Shown one piece after another: positions 8,221-16,426 of a stretch of DNA of 64,000 nucleotides. Position numbers and translations under genes: made by a program. How positions within the stretch are numbered: the first letter of the stretch is position 1; the number at the start of each line of letters is the position of its first letter. Source of the stretch: Nitrososphaerota archaeon (GTDB taxonomy: Archaea; Thermoproteota; Nitrososphaeria; Conexivisphaerales; DTJL01); NCBI GenBank assembly GCA_021324115.1, contig JAJPJS010000018.1, positions 1 to 64,000 on the forward strand, read 5' to 3'. The notes under the pieces were generated by a model. It did not search any database and had not been told where the DNA came from. It worked only from the letters and a program-made list of their open reading frames with translations.

Positions 8221-8436
8221 ATCTGCTATGATGTGATACGTGGATGCGAAGGGACCTCTTGTTACTAACATAATCAATTCGGATCGCCCCCCAAGCTGGA
8301 GCGCAGGACTGGCGGGATTGAGTGATCGCTGACAAGGCTTTTAATGGAAAGGCCTGGAAAGTGTGTTCTGATGATTTTGCACCCTGATGCCGTATTGAAT
8401 CGATGATTTCGGCCTTTGATACCAGTTTTACGAACC

Positions 8437-10125
8437 TTACTTGAAATTCTTCAGTACGTCCTTCAAACTTTGACTGTTAAGCACGGCCTTTGATGTCAGC
8501 CATCCTCTTCTCGCAACAAGAACACCATATTTCGTGAATTCCAGTTGGTCGGGCGAATGGGCATCGGAATCGACAGCCAAGGTGACGCCCTCCTCCCATG
8601 CTCTTCTGGCCCAGACCTCATCAAGGTCCAGTCTGTCCGGCTGGCCATCTATTTCCAGTATTTTGCCATTATCCTTTGCCGCCTTTATCAGCTTTGGTAT
8701 ATCCAGCTGATGCCCCTCGCGCCTTCCAATCAGCCTGTTGGTCGGGTGGAACAGTATGTCCACAGATGGATTCGAGATGGCCTCCAGTGCGCGTCTGGTC
8801 AGCTTGTCTGGAGACTGCCTGTAGCCCTGATGAATCGAAGCACCCACGTAGTCGAACTCCTCGAGGAACTTCCGCTCAAAATCAAGCGAACCGTCACCCC
8901 TAACCTCCAGCTCTATGCCCTTCAATATCCTGAAGGGCGCCAGTTCATCGTTCAGCATTTCTATTTCCTTCCACTGATTCCTGAATCTGTCTTCGGAGAG
9001 ACCGTTCGCCACCCTCATGGAATATGAATGGTCCGTAAGTCCCAGGTATTCATAACCCAACCGGCGGGCTGCTTCGGCCATGGTTCTGATGTCGGCCTCT
9101 CCGTCACTCCAGGTGCTGTGAACCTGAAGGTCGCCTCTGATATCTTTCATTTCCAGCAGCTTGGGAATGTTGTTGGACTGTGCTGCCTCCACCTCCCCCC
9201 TGTTTTCCCTGAGTTCGGGGGGAATGTAGCTCAGGCCCAGGGCGGAGAACACTTCTTCTTCGCTCCTTCCGGCCAGGCGATTCCCTGAAGAATCGAAGAG
9301 TCCATATTCGTTCAGCTTCATTTTCTTTTCAATGGCGAGGTTCCTCAGGGCTATGTTGTGGTCCTTCGAACCCGTGAAATACATCATCGCGGCCCCAAGA
9401 TGTGATGGTTCCACTACCCTGAGGTCGACCTGTGTACCAATGGAGAGCCTGACACTCGTTCTCTTCGGGCCATGCTCAATGACAGTATCAACGCCTGGAA
9501 ACCTGACCAGGACATCCCCGGAACCAGAGGTCGTGCTGAGAAAGTCCAGGTCACCGACGGTGCTCTTTCCCCTTCTGAGACTCCCAGCCGTAATGACTTC
9601 GATGTTGTTATGCTCCATGTATCTTGTGATCTCGTCCGCTATGGCTTCTGCTTCCGGCAGAAGCATTCTCTTTTCTGCGTACTTGGCTTTTCTGACCTCC
9701 TCAAGGAGGCGTGTGCTCGCCTGCTTGCCCAATTCGTCGGTCAGCTTTCCCGCTTCCAGGTCCCTTTCGAGTTCTTCCACGCTTTTCACACCATACTGTT
9801 TCGCAAGCTTGTATGCGGTTCTCGGGCCGACCCCCGGTACATTCATAAGCTCCAGTGCGCCTTCGGGAACTCTTGCCTTCAGCTTGTCAATGAAGGTGGC
9901 GTTCCCCGTCCTGAGATATTCATCGATCTTCTTTGCTATCCCTTCACCAATGTTTGGCAGGTCCAGCAGCCTGTTTTCGCGCCAGACGTTTTCTATATCC
10001 TCGGACAGGTCTCTTACAGTGGTTGCCGCCTTTCTGTAAGCGATGGCCTTGAACCTGTCCTCGCCTGCAGCTTCAGAAAGCAGGCTCATCTGCATGAGCA
10101 GGTCGGCGACTTCGTTGTTTTTCAT
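8437..10125 (-). CDS. polX: DNA polymerase/3'-5' exonuclease PolX (family X polymerase with PHP domain)
   Basis: 562 residues, normal PolX length. Domains in order: an 8-kDa-like helical domain with helix-hairpin-helix (LPNIGEGIAKKI, about 56-67), a second HhH (MNVPGVGPRTAYKLAK, 94-109), the palm with catalytic aspartates D192 and D194 (GSLRRGKSTVGDLDFL) and D234 (TQVDLRVV), then a C-terminal PHP domain (DLQVHSTWSDG 332-342, TDHS 365-368, FHP 459-461, DSDAHS 519-524). PolX fills short gaps in base-excision repair, and the PHP domain supplies metal-dependent 3'-5' exonuclease or AP-endonuclease activity. The first PHP His is Gln (DLQVH). It follows the acyl-CoA ligase gene by 64 bp on the same strand. 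Confidence 0.93.
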   Translation of the reverse strand: MKNNEVADLLMQMSLLSEAAGEDRFKAIAYRKAATTVRDLSEDIENVWRENRLLDLPNIGEGIAKKIDEYLRTGNATFIDKLKARVPEGALELMNVPGVGPRTAYKLAKQYGVKSVEELERDLEAGKLTDELGKQASTRLLEEVRKAKYAEKRMLLPEAEAIADEITRYMEHNNIEVITAGSLRRGKSTVGDLDFLSTTSGSGDVLVRFPGVDTVIEHGPKRTSVRLSIGTQVDLRVVEPSHLGAAMMYFTGSKDHNIALRNLAIEKKMKLNEYGLFDSSGNRLAGRSEEEVFSALGLSYIPPELRENRGEVEAAQSNNIPKLLEMKDIRGDLQVHSTWSDGEADIRTMAEAARRLGYEYLGLTDHSYSMRVANGLSEDRFRNQWKEIEMLNDELAPFRILKGIELEVRGDGSLDFERKFLEEFDYVGASIHQGYRQSPDKLTRRALEAISNPSVDILFHPTNRLIGRREGHQLDIPKLIKAAKDNGKILEIDGQPDRLDLDEVWARRAWEEGVTLAVDSDAHSPDQLEFTKYGVLVARRGWLTSKAVLNSQSLKDVLKNFK

Positions 10126-10189
10126 TTATTATAGTTACAACGGAAACGGCCGGTCAAAAAGTTATCTTCGTTTGCTTATCCACCGGATT

Positions 10190-11767
10190 TCAGTTGTGGA
10201 ATTCCCTCAGGGTGCGCCTGAGAAGTTTGCCGCTGAGCGTTTTGGGAATTTCATCAACGAACTCGAGCCGGCGCGGAATCTTGTAGGGAGCCAGCCTCTT
10301 TCTGCAGTGTTCAATAAGCTCATGCCTTAATGATTCGGACTGCAGGAAACCAGGTTTCAATGAAACGAATGCCGTGACCGCTTCGCCCCGGTAACTGTCA
10401 GGCATTCCAACGACGGCCGCCTCCGCCACGGCAGGATGCTCAAAGAGCACCTCTTCCACCTCTCTCGGCCAGATCTTGAATCCGGAAGAGTTTATGATAT
10501 CCTTCTTTCTGTCGATTATGAATACCCAGCCTTTTGACAGCCTGGCCAGGTCCCCGGTAAGCAGCCAGTGTCCAAGAAATGATTTGGCGGTGGCCTCTGG
10601 CTTGTTATGGTATGTGTCAACCACCTGCGGGCCGATTACGCAAAGCTCCCCTGCCTCCCCTTCAGGAACCTCCGACCCATTTTCGTAAATCACCTTCAAC
10701 ATTGTGTTATAAACAGGCCTTCCTGAGCTTACTATCCCCGTATCTGAGTCTACGGGCAGGGGGCCGGTGTATGGATAGGGCCACAGGGTGGCGGGGGAAC
10801 TGGTTTCTGTCATGCCCCACGCCACGTAAATCCAGTCGCCTGTCAACTTCTTCCAGTCCTCCTCGAGCTTTCTTGGAACCGCCATACCCCCGGAAGACCA
10901 AAGTCGCATAGACGAAAGATCGTATTTCGTAGCTTCATCTGTGTTCAGCATCGAAAGGTATGCGGTTGCGGCAAGCATCGTAATTGAGGTCTTCTCATGC
11001 TCGACGGTTTCAAGTGCAAGAACAGGATCGAACCTTCCGGTGAATGAAACAGAAGCACCCGAAAGAATGATCGAAGCAAGATGAAACACGAGACCTGTGA
11101 CGTGGAAGAAAGGGGCCAGGCCAAGTGAAATATCTTTCGGAGTGTAACGAAACCATCTCCTGTAAATGGAAGCGCCGGCGCGAACGTTTCTGTGCCGGAG
11201 CACGGCTCCCTTTGGATCCCCTGTCGTGCCGGAGGTATAAACAAGGAGTGCAGGGTCGTCCGGTTTTGGTGTGCCGGGTTCCGGCCTCTCCGAAGTGGGA
11301 TTGAGGGAAAGGGCCTCTTCGCCGTCCCGGAACCCCCATTTGTCTGCATATTTGCCTGGAACGTTGCCGTAGGTAAATGCACTGGTTGAAATGACATCTA
11401 CTCCTCCGCCGATTCTGTCCACAGCCTCCCTTACCATCGGCTTGGATTCACACTGAACCACAACTGAACTGGCCTCTGAGTCCTTGATGATATAAGAAAG
11501 CTCCCGAGGCGTGTAAGAGGGGTTGGCTGGAAGCACGGTCAGACCAAGCTTCCAGGCGGCATACTCAACTATGGGGAACTGGGGGATGTTCTGTGTGCAC
11601 AGTAAGAGGGTTTCCCCCTTCCGCATGAATTCAGAGAGCTGTAAAGCCACGGAATTCGAGATCAGGTCGAGTTCTGTGTATGTGGCTTTCCAGCCGAAGT
11701 ATCTTAATGCCACCCTGTCACCATGCGTCTTCACAGAGCTTTCGAAATCATGAAGAAGCGTATTCAC
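10190..11767 (-). CDS. AMP-forming acyl-CoA synthetase
   Basis: A 525-residue ANL-superfamily enzyme that activates a carboxylic acid to its acyl-CoA via an acyl-adenylate. Seen: P-loop-like YTSGTTGDPKGAV (about 178-190), the A5 motif YVAWGMTETSS, the TGDLA motif, hinge IIDRKKDIINSSGFKIWPRE and the C-terminal lysine region PKTLSGKLLRR. These fit medium- or long-chain fatty acyl ligases better than acetyl-CoA synthetase. The start codon overlaps the SDR gene stop by 4 bp, so the SDR and ligase form one operon. The substrate is not determinable by eye; the neighbours suggest a chain shortened to propionyl- or acetyl-CoA. Confidence 0.88.
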   Translation of the reverse strand: MNTLLHDFESSVKTHGDRVALRYFGWKATYTELDLISNSVALQLSEFMRKGETLLLCTQNIPQFPIVEYAAWKLGLTVLPANPSYTPRELSYIIKDSEASSVVVQCESKPMVREAVDRIGGGVDVISTSAFTYGNVPGKYADKWGFRDGEEALSLNPTSERPEPGTPKPDDPALLVYTSGTTGDPKGAVLRHRNVRAGASIYRRWFRYTPKDISLGLAPFFHVTGLVFHLASIILSGASVSFTGRFDPVLALETVEHEKTSITMLAATAYLSMLNTDEATKYDLSSMRLWSSGGMAVPRKLEEDWKKLTGDWIYVAWGMTETSSPATLWPYPYTGPLPVDSDTGIVSSGRPVYNTMLKVIYENGSEVPEGEAGELCVIGPQVVDTYHNKPEATAKSFLGHWLLTGDLARLSKGWVFIIDRKKDIINSSGFKIWPREVEEVLFEHPAVAEAAVVGMPDSYRGEAVTAFVSLKPGFLQSESLRHELIEHCRKRLAPYKIPRRLEFVDEIPKTLSGKLLRRTLREFHN

Positions 11768-12507
11768 AGCACGAAACCACCGGACACGTTGATTACCTCT
11801 CCGGTTATGTAGGACGCTTCGTCTGAGGCCAGGAAGGAGACCAGGGCTGCGACCTCCTCAGGTCTTCCCACCCTTTTCATGGCTATTCTATCCGTAAGCT
11901 TTAACCTGATCTCTTCCGGCACGGCCCTGGTCATTGGTGTGTCTATGAAACCGGGACAGATGGCGTTCACGGTGATATTATACCTTGCCAGCTCCCGTGA
12001 AAGGGTCTTGCTGAATCCAACCACGCCGGCCTTCGCCGCGGCGTAATTGGCCTGGCCTACGTTTCCGAGCCAGCTCATGGATGAAATATTGATGACCCTG
12101 CCCATCTTCCTCTCCACCATGCCGGGGACCACCTGCTTGCACATGTTGAACATGCTGTAAAGGTCCACCTTTATCACAAGGTCCCAATGTTCCGGCGTCA
12201 TCTTCAGGAAGAGGGCGTCCCGGTTGATCCCGGCGTTGTTCACAAGCACGTCCGCAAAGGCGTGCCCAGAGTCTTTCAAAGCTTCTGAGTAGAACCTGGC
12301 GCATGAATCAAACTCTTTGACGTCGACGATGCCCGGCACCACCTTTCGCCCCGTCAGGCTGGAGATGTCGGAGGCAACTTTGGAAATTTCCTGACTTATG
12401 TCTCCAACGATCAGGTCCGAGCCATCTTCTGCGAGTTTGGTGGCGATGGCCCTTCCGATTCCGCTTGCCGCACCGGTGATCACTGACAGCTTACCGCCAA
12501 GCTTCAT
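11764..12507 (-). CDS. Short-chain dehydrogenase/reductase (FabG-like, 3-hydroxyacyl/3-oxoacyl type)
   Basis: A 247-residue classical SDR: Rossmann motif TGAASGIGRA at the N-terminus, DVxE-type segment IVDVKEF, NNAG (in VLVNNAGINRD), catalytic Ser in INISSMS, YAAAK (Tyr and Lys in NYAAAKAGVVGF) and PGFIDTPM after the active site. The overall match is to FabG or acetoacetyl-CoA reductases, so it probably interconverts a 3-hydroxyacyl and a 3-oxoacyl thioester with NAD(P). It lies between the DUF35 gene (44-bp gap) and the acyl-CoA ligase (4-bp overlap). Confidence 0.88.
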   Translation of the reverse strand: MKLGGKLSVITGAASGIGRAIATKLAEDGSDLIVGDISQEISKVASDISSLTGRKVVPGIVDVKEFDSCARFYSEALKDSGHAFADVLVNNAGINRDALFLKMTPEHWDLVIKVDLYSMFNMCKQVVPGMVERKMGRVINISSMSWLGNVGQANYAAAKAGVVGFSKTLSRELARYNITVNAICPGFIDTPMTRAVPEEIRLKLTDRIAMKRVGRPEEVAALVSFLASDEASYITGEVINVSGGFVL

Positions 12508-12551
12508 CTGTATCAGGCTTCCTTACTGGCTGGGCATATTCCACACTATAA

Positions 12552-12932
12552 TCATTGCGGGTCGGGTGAATCCTTGATCATTCTGAAAAAGGGCATTTTT
12601 CCTCGATTTGTCTCCCTCATGAAAACCTCAACGTGCGAGCCAACAGATGGCTCTGAATTCTCGATGTTGGTATAGAGGCGGAAACCCTCATCGAGTTCGA
12701 CTATCGCATATACGGCATCCGGCACACCCTTTCTGTGCACCTTGGTGTAGGAGAAAACAGTGCCCCTTCCACTGCTCTCACAAAGGGTCAGGCTGACGGA
12801 ACCACATCGGGGGCACCCATCCCTCGGGTAGTAAAACACGTTTGAGCAGTCATCACACCTGATGAAGCAGAGCACACCCCGGTCGAAGTGGCTTCTGTAG
12901 TACTCCATTATCCCGTTCAGGGTCAGTTTCAT
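12552..12932 (-). CDS. DUF35 zinc-ribbon/OB-fold acyl-CoA-associated protein
   Basis: A 126-residue protein with an N-terminal helix, a four-cysteine zinc ribbon (FIRCDDCSNVFYYPRDGCPRC) and an OB-fold tail beginning GRGTVFSYTKVHRKG. DUF35 proteins bind thiolase-superfamily partners and hold the CoA or substrate in a shared tunnel, as in archaeal acetoacetyl-CoA thiolase/HMG-CoA synthase and in steroid aldolase complexes. Its ATG overlaps the end of the thiolase-like gene by 4 bp, confirming the pairing. The cysteines needed for the ribbon are intact. Confidence 0.88.
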   Translation of the reverse strand: MKLTLNGIMEYYRSHFDRGVLCFIRCDDCSNVFYYPRDGCPRCGSVSLTLCESSGRGTVFSYTKVHRKGVPDAVYAIVELDEGFRLYTNIENSEPSVGSHVEVFMRETNRGKMPFFRMIKDSPDPQ

Positions 12933-14107
12933 CTTGGCTCCCCTATGACAAGTGTGACCGAATGGCTTCTGTTCCAGCCTCCAATTCCGTTCACGTATGC
13001 AACCTTTGCGCCCTGCACCTGCCGACCCGATGCTTCCCCGCTGAGCTGCTCGATCGCCTCTTCCAGGATCACGCCCCCGGACATGTAGGCCGGCTGCCCC
13101 ATGTTGAGGCTGCCACCCCCCGTGTTGAGGGGGATGTCTCCGGACGGGGAGAAATCGGATTCTTCGACCAGCTTTCCTGCCCCACCCTTCTTGGTGAGGC
13201 CTATATCCTCAAGCTGCAGCATCACTGTTATTGTGAAAGAATCGTAAAGCTGGAAGCAATCGACCTTGGATAGCTCGAAATTCGCCCTTTTCGAGCTTTC
13301 GGAGGCTGGTGTGGTCACGATGTCGGGAAGCTCCGGAGGTAGCTCATGCCAGTGGGCCTCCCCGTAGGCGAGAACATCGATGTCCATGTTCCTCGGGGAG
13401 TTCCTGGAGACCAGAAAGGTGTGAAAGCCGTCAACAGGATAAACAGCCTCCAGCATGTGGAGCGGGTCGCAGACCATGGGGGAAGAGAGGACGGCCTCCT
13501 CGGTGAGGGGGTCTCTGTAAAGGGCGGATTCGTTGTTCAGTGCGTTTTTCCTTTGCTTAACCGCGAGCAGTGCTCTCTGCCTATCTTCTGTCCCGAAAAG
13601 GAAGGAGTGCCTCTGCGCAACCAAGGCGTAGTCCGAAACCGGGTTCAGGTCGACGTAATTTCTCAGAAGGCTGTCAAATGGTGTTAGTGTAACGCCGGGG
13701 TCAACGCCGTCAAAGCCGTCAACCGTAACGCCTCTCGACCTCACTTCGGACCCCTTGCCTCCCAGAACGCAAAGGACATTATCCGCTTCGCCAGCCGCGA
13801 CCGCCTTTGTCGCCCTGTAGATCATTGAAAGTGCGGATGCCCCTCCAAAATCCAGACATTCGACGAATCTAGCCCTGATGCCCAGGTACTGTCTGAGTTG
13901 ATTCGTGAAGAAATGGAGGTAGGTCTTTCCATCGAAGACTCCGGGGAGGTAGGTGGTGATGAGCCCATCTATCCGGTCGAATTTTACACCAGAGTCCTCA
14001 ACGCATGACCTTACGGTTTCGCCCAAGAGCTCCATGGCGCTGCCTTCGAACTTCTTGTGGATTCTGAGCGAGTGTCCCGAAATCAATTGTCTGTCAAAGG
14101 AGTGCAT
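12929..14107 (-). CDS. Thiolase-superfamily protein lacking catalytic Cys/His (lipid-transfer/aldolase-like partner of DUF35)
   Basis: A 392-residue protein with the thiolase fold pattern, including ECLDFGGASA (84-93), QLYDSFTITVM (287-297), NTGGGSLNMGQPAYMSGG (329-346) and VNGIGGW (373-379). In active thiolases these positions hold the nucleophilic Cys (ACASG), the His of GHP and the second Cys (CxGGG). Here they are Gly/Ala, Gln339 and Asn/Ile, so Claisen chemistry by the classical route is unlikely. Similar cysteine-less members paired with DUF35 act as retro-aldolases (Ltp2-type). That activity is inferred. TTG at 14110 precedes the chosen ATG. Confidence 0.78.
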   Translation of the reverse strand: MHSFDRQLISGHSLRIHKKFEGSAMELLGETVRSCVEDSGVKFDRIDGLITTYLPGVFDGKTYLHFFTNQLRQYLGIRARFVECLDFGGASALSMIYRATKAVAAGEADNVLCVLGGKGSEVRSRGVTVDGFDGVDPGVTLTPFDSLLRNYVDLNPVSDYALVAQRHSFLFGTEDRQRALLAVKQRKNALNNESALYRDPLTEEAVLSSPMVCDPLHMLEAVYPVDGFHTFLVSRNSPRNMDIDVLAYGEAHWHELPPELPDIVTTPASESSKRANFELSKVDCFQLYDSFTITVMLQLEDIGLTKKGGAGKLVEESDFSPSGDIPLNTGGGSLNMGQPAYMSGGVILEEAIEQLSGEASGRQVQGAKVAYVNGIGGWNRSHSVTLVIGEPR

Positions 14108-14233
14108 CAACCTGTATATTTAGTATGACCTTTCCATAGACTTCCGATCGAATAAGGTTCAGTAATGTCAACGTTTGCAACGGTCAGGTTGGAGTCCGGT
14201 TAAAGGGGTGGCCAATAGAAGATATCGTATAGA

Positions 14234-15670
14234 TCAACCCATGTATGTTCGTATGGAAACTGTTTCCAGGTATTCGTTCAGGCCTTCGAAGCCAAGTTCC
14301 CTTCCAAGCCCACTGTCCTTCACTCCACCAAATGGAGCCTCGGGTGTGCTGAAGGGCCGGTAGTTCACAAACAGCATTCCTGCCTTCATCTCGTTTTCAG
14401 CCCTTCTTCTTTCGCCTTCGTCCTTTGTCCAGATGGATGCTCCCAATCCATATCGTGTCATGTTGGCCTTTTCGATAGCTTCGCCCAGGTCCTCCACCTC
14501 TACGACGGGAAGGGCCGGCCCGAAGCACTCCTCGTTCAGAATCCTCGCGTCGTCATTCACATCTGTAAGAAGGGTGGGCTGATAGAAGAATCCTTTCTTT
14601 ATGTTCACGGGACGGGAACCTCCTGCCAGTACCTTCGCCTTTCTCGCCTTTGCGTCCTCCACCATCGATTCTACGATCCTGAGCTGCTCGGCACTGTTCA
14701 GAGGACCCATCGTGCTCGACCTGTCTAGGCCAGGTCCAAGCCTGACCTCGGCTATCAGCTGACTCAATCTTGCCGTCAGTTTTTCACCAACACTCTTCTC
14801 GACGAAGACCCGTTTGACCGCGTTGCAGGCCTGACCAGTGTTTCTGAAGCGGCCAGTGAAAAGTGCTGATGCCGCACTCTCAATGTCGGCACTCCCCATG
14901 ACGATGGCCGGGTCCGAGCCGCCGAGCTCCAGTGTGACCTTCTTGATGGAATTCGAAGCGAGCTGGAGTATTCTCTTACCGGTTTCTGTTGAGCCCGTGA
15001 ATGCAACCTTCGCCACCTTTCTGTTCGTGACGAGCTCTTCGCCTATGGTGCCACCCGGGCCGGTCACCAGATTTATGACCCCTTTTGGAACCCCGGCCTT
15101 TGCAAGCAGGCGCACCATCATTATTTCTGTAAGAGGGGTGGTGCTCGCAGGCTTCACCACCACACAGTTTCCGGCGATGAGTGCGGGGGCCACCTTCCAC
15201 GCAAAAAGTGAAATCGGAAAGTTGAATGGTACGATTGAAGCGCAGACACCAATGGGCTTTCTGGCGACCTTCAACTCCAGGGGGTCCTTACCGTATCGGG
15301 TGTATGTTATGGAGCCGAAGATCTTTCCGCCGAAGCCCGCGTAGTACTCAAATGTGTTTTCCAGGCTTCTGATTTCAGAAACAGATTCGCTCAGTACCTT
15401 TCCATGTTCCCTGGTGAGCAGGACTGAAAGCGAGTCCTCCTGGTTCCTCACCAGCTCAACAAAGCGGGCGAGTATCCTCCCCCTTTCGCGTGAATCGTAG
15501 GGGTCCGACCATTTTCCCCTTTCAAATGCATCTTCGGCTGCGTCTATGGCCCGCCTTGCGTCATCCCTCGTGCCCTTCGGCACGCTGTCGACCGGTTCTT
15601 CGGTCGCAGGGTCAAGCACAGGCATCTGCTCGCCCGAAGGAGATTCAACCTCTTCACCATCTATCCACAT
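14234..15670 (-). CDS. NAD(P)-dependent aldehyde dehydrogenase
   Basis: A 478-residue ALDH-superfamily enzyme oxidising an aldehyde to the acid. Catalytic residues, numbered from a TTG two codons upstream, are N152 (VPFNFP), E250 (TLELGGSDP) and C284 (TGQACNA). The cofactor motif FTGSTETGKR and the terminal PFGGVKDSGLGRE are intact. It resembles succinate-semialdehyde or the archaeal glyceraldehyde dehydrogenases; the methylmalonate-semialdehyde signature is absent. Next to a putative aldolase, an attractive role is removal of the released aldehyde, but a sugar-acid role is equally allowed. A TATA-like CATATTAAC lies near 15720 on the minus strand. Confidence 0.9.
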   Translation of the reverse strand: MWIDGEEVESPSGEQMPVLDPATEEPVDSVPKGTRDDARRAIDAAEDAFERGKWSDPYDSRERGRILARFVELVRNQEDSLSVLLTREHGKVLSESVSEIRSLENTFEYYAGFGGKIFGSITYTRYGKDPLELKVARKPIGVCASIVPFNFPISLFAWKVAPALIAGNCVVVKPASTTPLTEIMMVRLLAKAGVPKGVINLVTGPGGTIGEELVTNRKVAKVAFTGSTETGKRILQLASNSIKKVTLELGGSDPAIVMGSADIESAASALFTGRFRNTGQACNAVKRVFVEKSVGEKLTARLSQLIAEVRLGPGLDRSSTMGPLNSAEQLRIVESMVEDAKARKAKVLAGGSRPVNIKKGFFYQPTLLTDVNDDARILNEECFGPALPVVEVEDLGEAIEKANMTRYGLGASIWTKDEGERRRAENEMKAGMLFVNYRPFSTPEAPFGGVKDSGLGRELGFEGLNEYLETVSIRTYMG

Positions 15671-15821
15671 CTTCAAGCGTACAAGCCACCGTTTCGAACT
15701 TCGAATTGCGTCAGCCTGTTAATATGCGTTGTTTGCCTTCTGTGCTTCATACCCTTCAGCATATTGGGAAACAATATTTTCTCAGGGGCACTTAAATCCG
15801 GCTGTGGTCATAGTTGATGCG

Positions 15822-16379
15822 ATGCGTGCCTACAGACTTCTGGGGGTGGCCTCGGCCCTTCTTCCCTATCTTTTCATACTGGTTTCCATAGCAGAATCTC
15901 CATGGTTCAACATCTACAATAATGCGCTGAGCGACCTCGGCAACTATCAGAATGCTCCAGTTGCGTACGTATACAATTCGGGTTTGATGGTGGGAGGAGT
16001 TTTGATAATACTGTTTTCATGTCTCGTCTGTTATTACAACAGAAAGAGGAGCTTCTACACCTGGGCCGCCCTGCTGGGGGCCGCAGGGGTGTTTCTGGCC
16101 TTGATTGGGGTGTTTCCCGAAAATGCGGGAGCAATACACGGGGAATTATCCGTGGGTTTCTTTGCTTTGATAGCCATCTCTCTGCTTGTATTCAGTTACC
16201 TTTCATGGCCGGTTGGTTCGCCAGGTACGGGTGCGCTGGCCCTGGTCCTTGGAATAGCCTCTGTAATAGTATGGACGGTGCAATGGCCGTGGCACGGCGT
16301 TGCCATTCAGGAGTCTGTAACTTCGGCCTTTGCTGCGATCTGGCTTCTTTCCGTCTCTTTGCACACCCTCAAAGACTGA
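15822..16379 (+). CDS. DUF998-like membrane protein
   Basis: A 185-residue protein with about six membrane helices. The first segment (LLPYLFILVSIAESPWF) is followed by the loop NIYNNALSDLGNYQ, typical of DUF998 proteins, where a polar S-D-L-G motif sits between helices one and two. Function in the family is unknown. The longer frame from 15729 is discarded because TATA-like CTTAAAT at 15791-15797 is centred 28 bp before the ATG at 15822, fitting a leaderless message. It lies between the divergent ALDH gene and the carboxylase operon. Confidence 0.65.
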   Translation: MRAYRLLGVASALLPYLFILVSIAESPWFNIYNNALSDLGNYQNAPVAYVYNSGLMVGGVLIILFSCLVCYYNRKRSFYTWAALLGAAGVFLALIGVFPENAGAIHGELSVGFFALIAISLLVFSYLSWPVGSPGTGALALVLGIASVIVWTVQWPWHGVAIQESVTSAFAAIWLLSVSLHTLKD

Positions 16380-16391
16380 GGCCGACAAAGG

Positions 16392-16398
16392 TTTAATT
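16392..16398 (+). promoter_or_regulatory. TATA box of the acyl-CoA carboxylase operon
   Basis: TTTAATT is centred about 32 bp before the GTG at 16427, giving a very short or no leader. It immediately follows the end of the DUF998-like gene. Confidence 0.4.
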
Positions 16399-16426
16399 CA
16401 TAATCATCAACGACACGGTCAGGCGG

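Noticed and set aside
8366-8425. Possible C/D-box small RNA (TGATGA ... CTGA ... GATGAT)
   Set aside because: The final D box is TTGA rather than CTGA and guide spacing is off; chance is likely.
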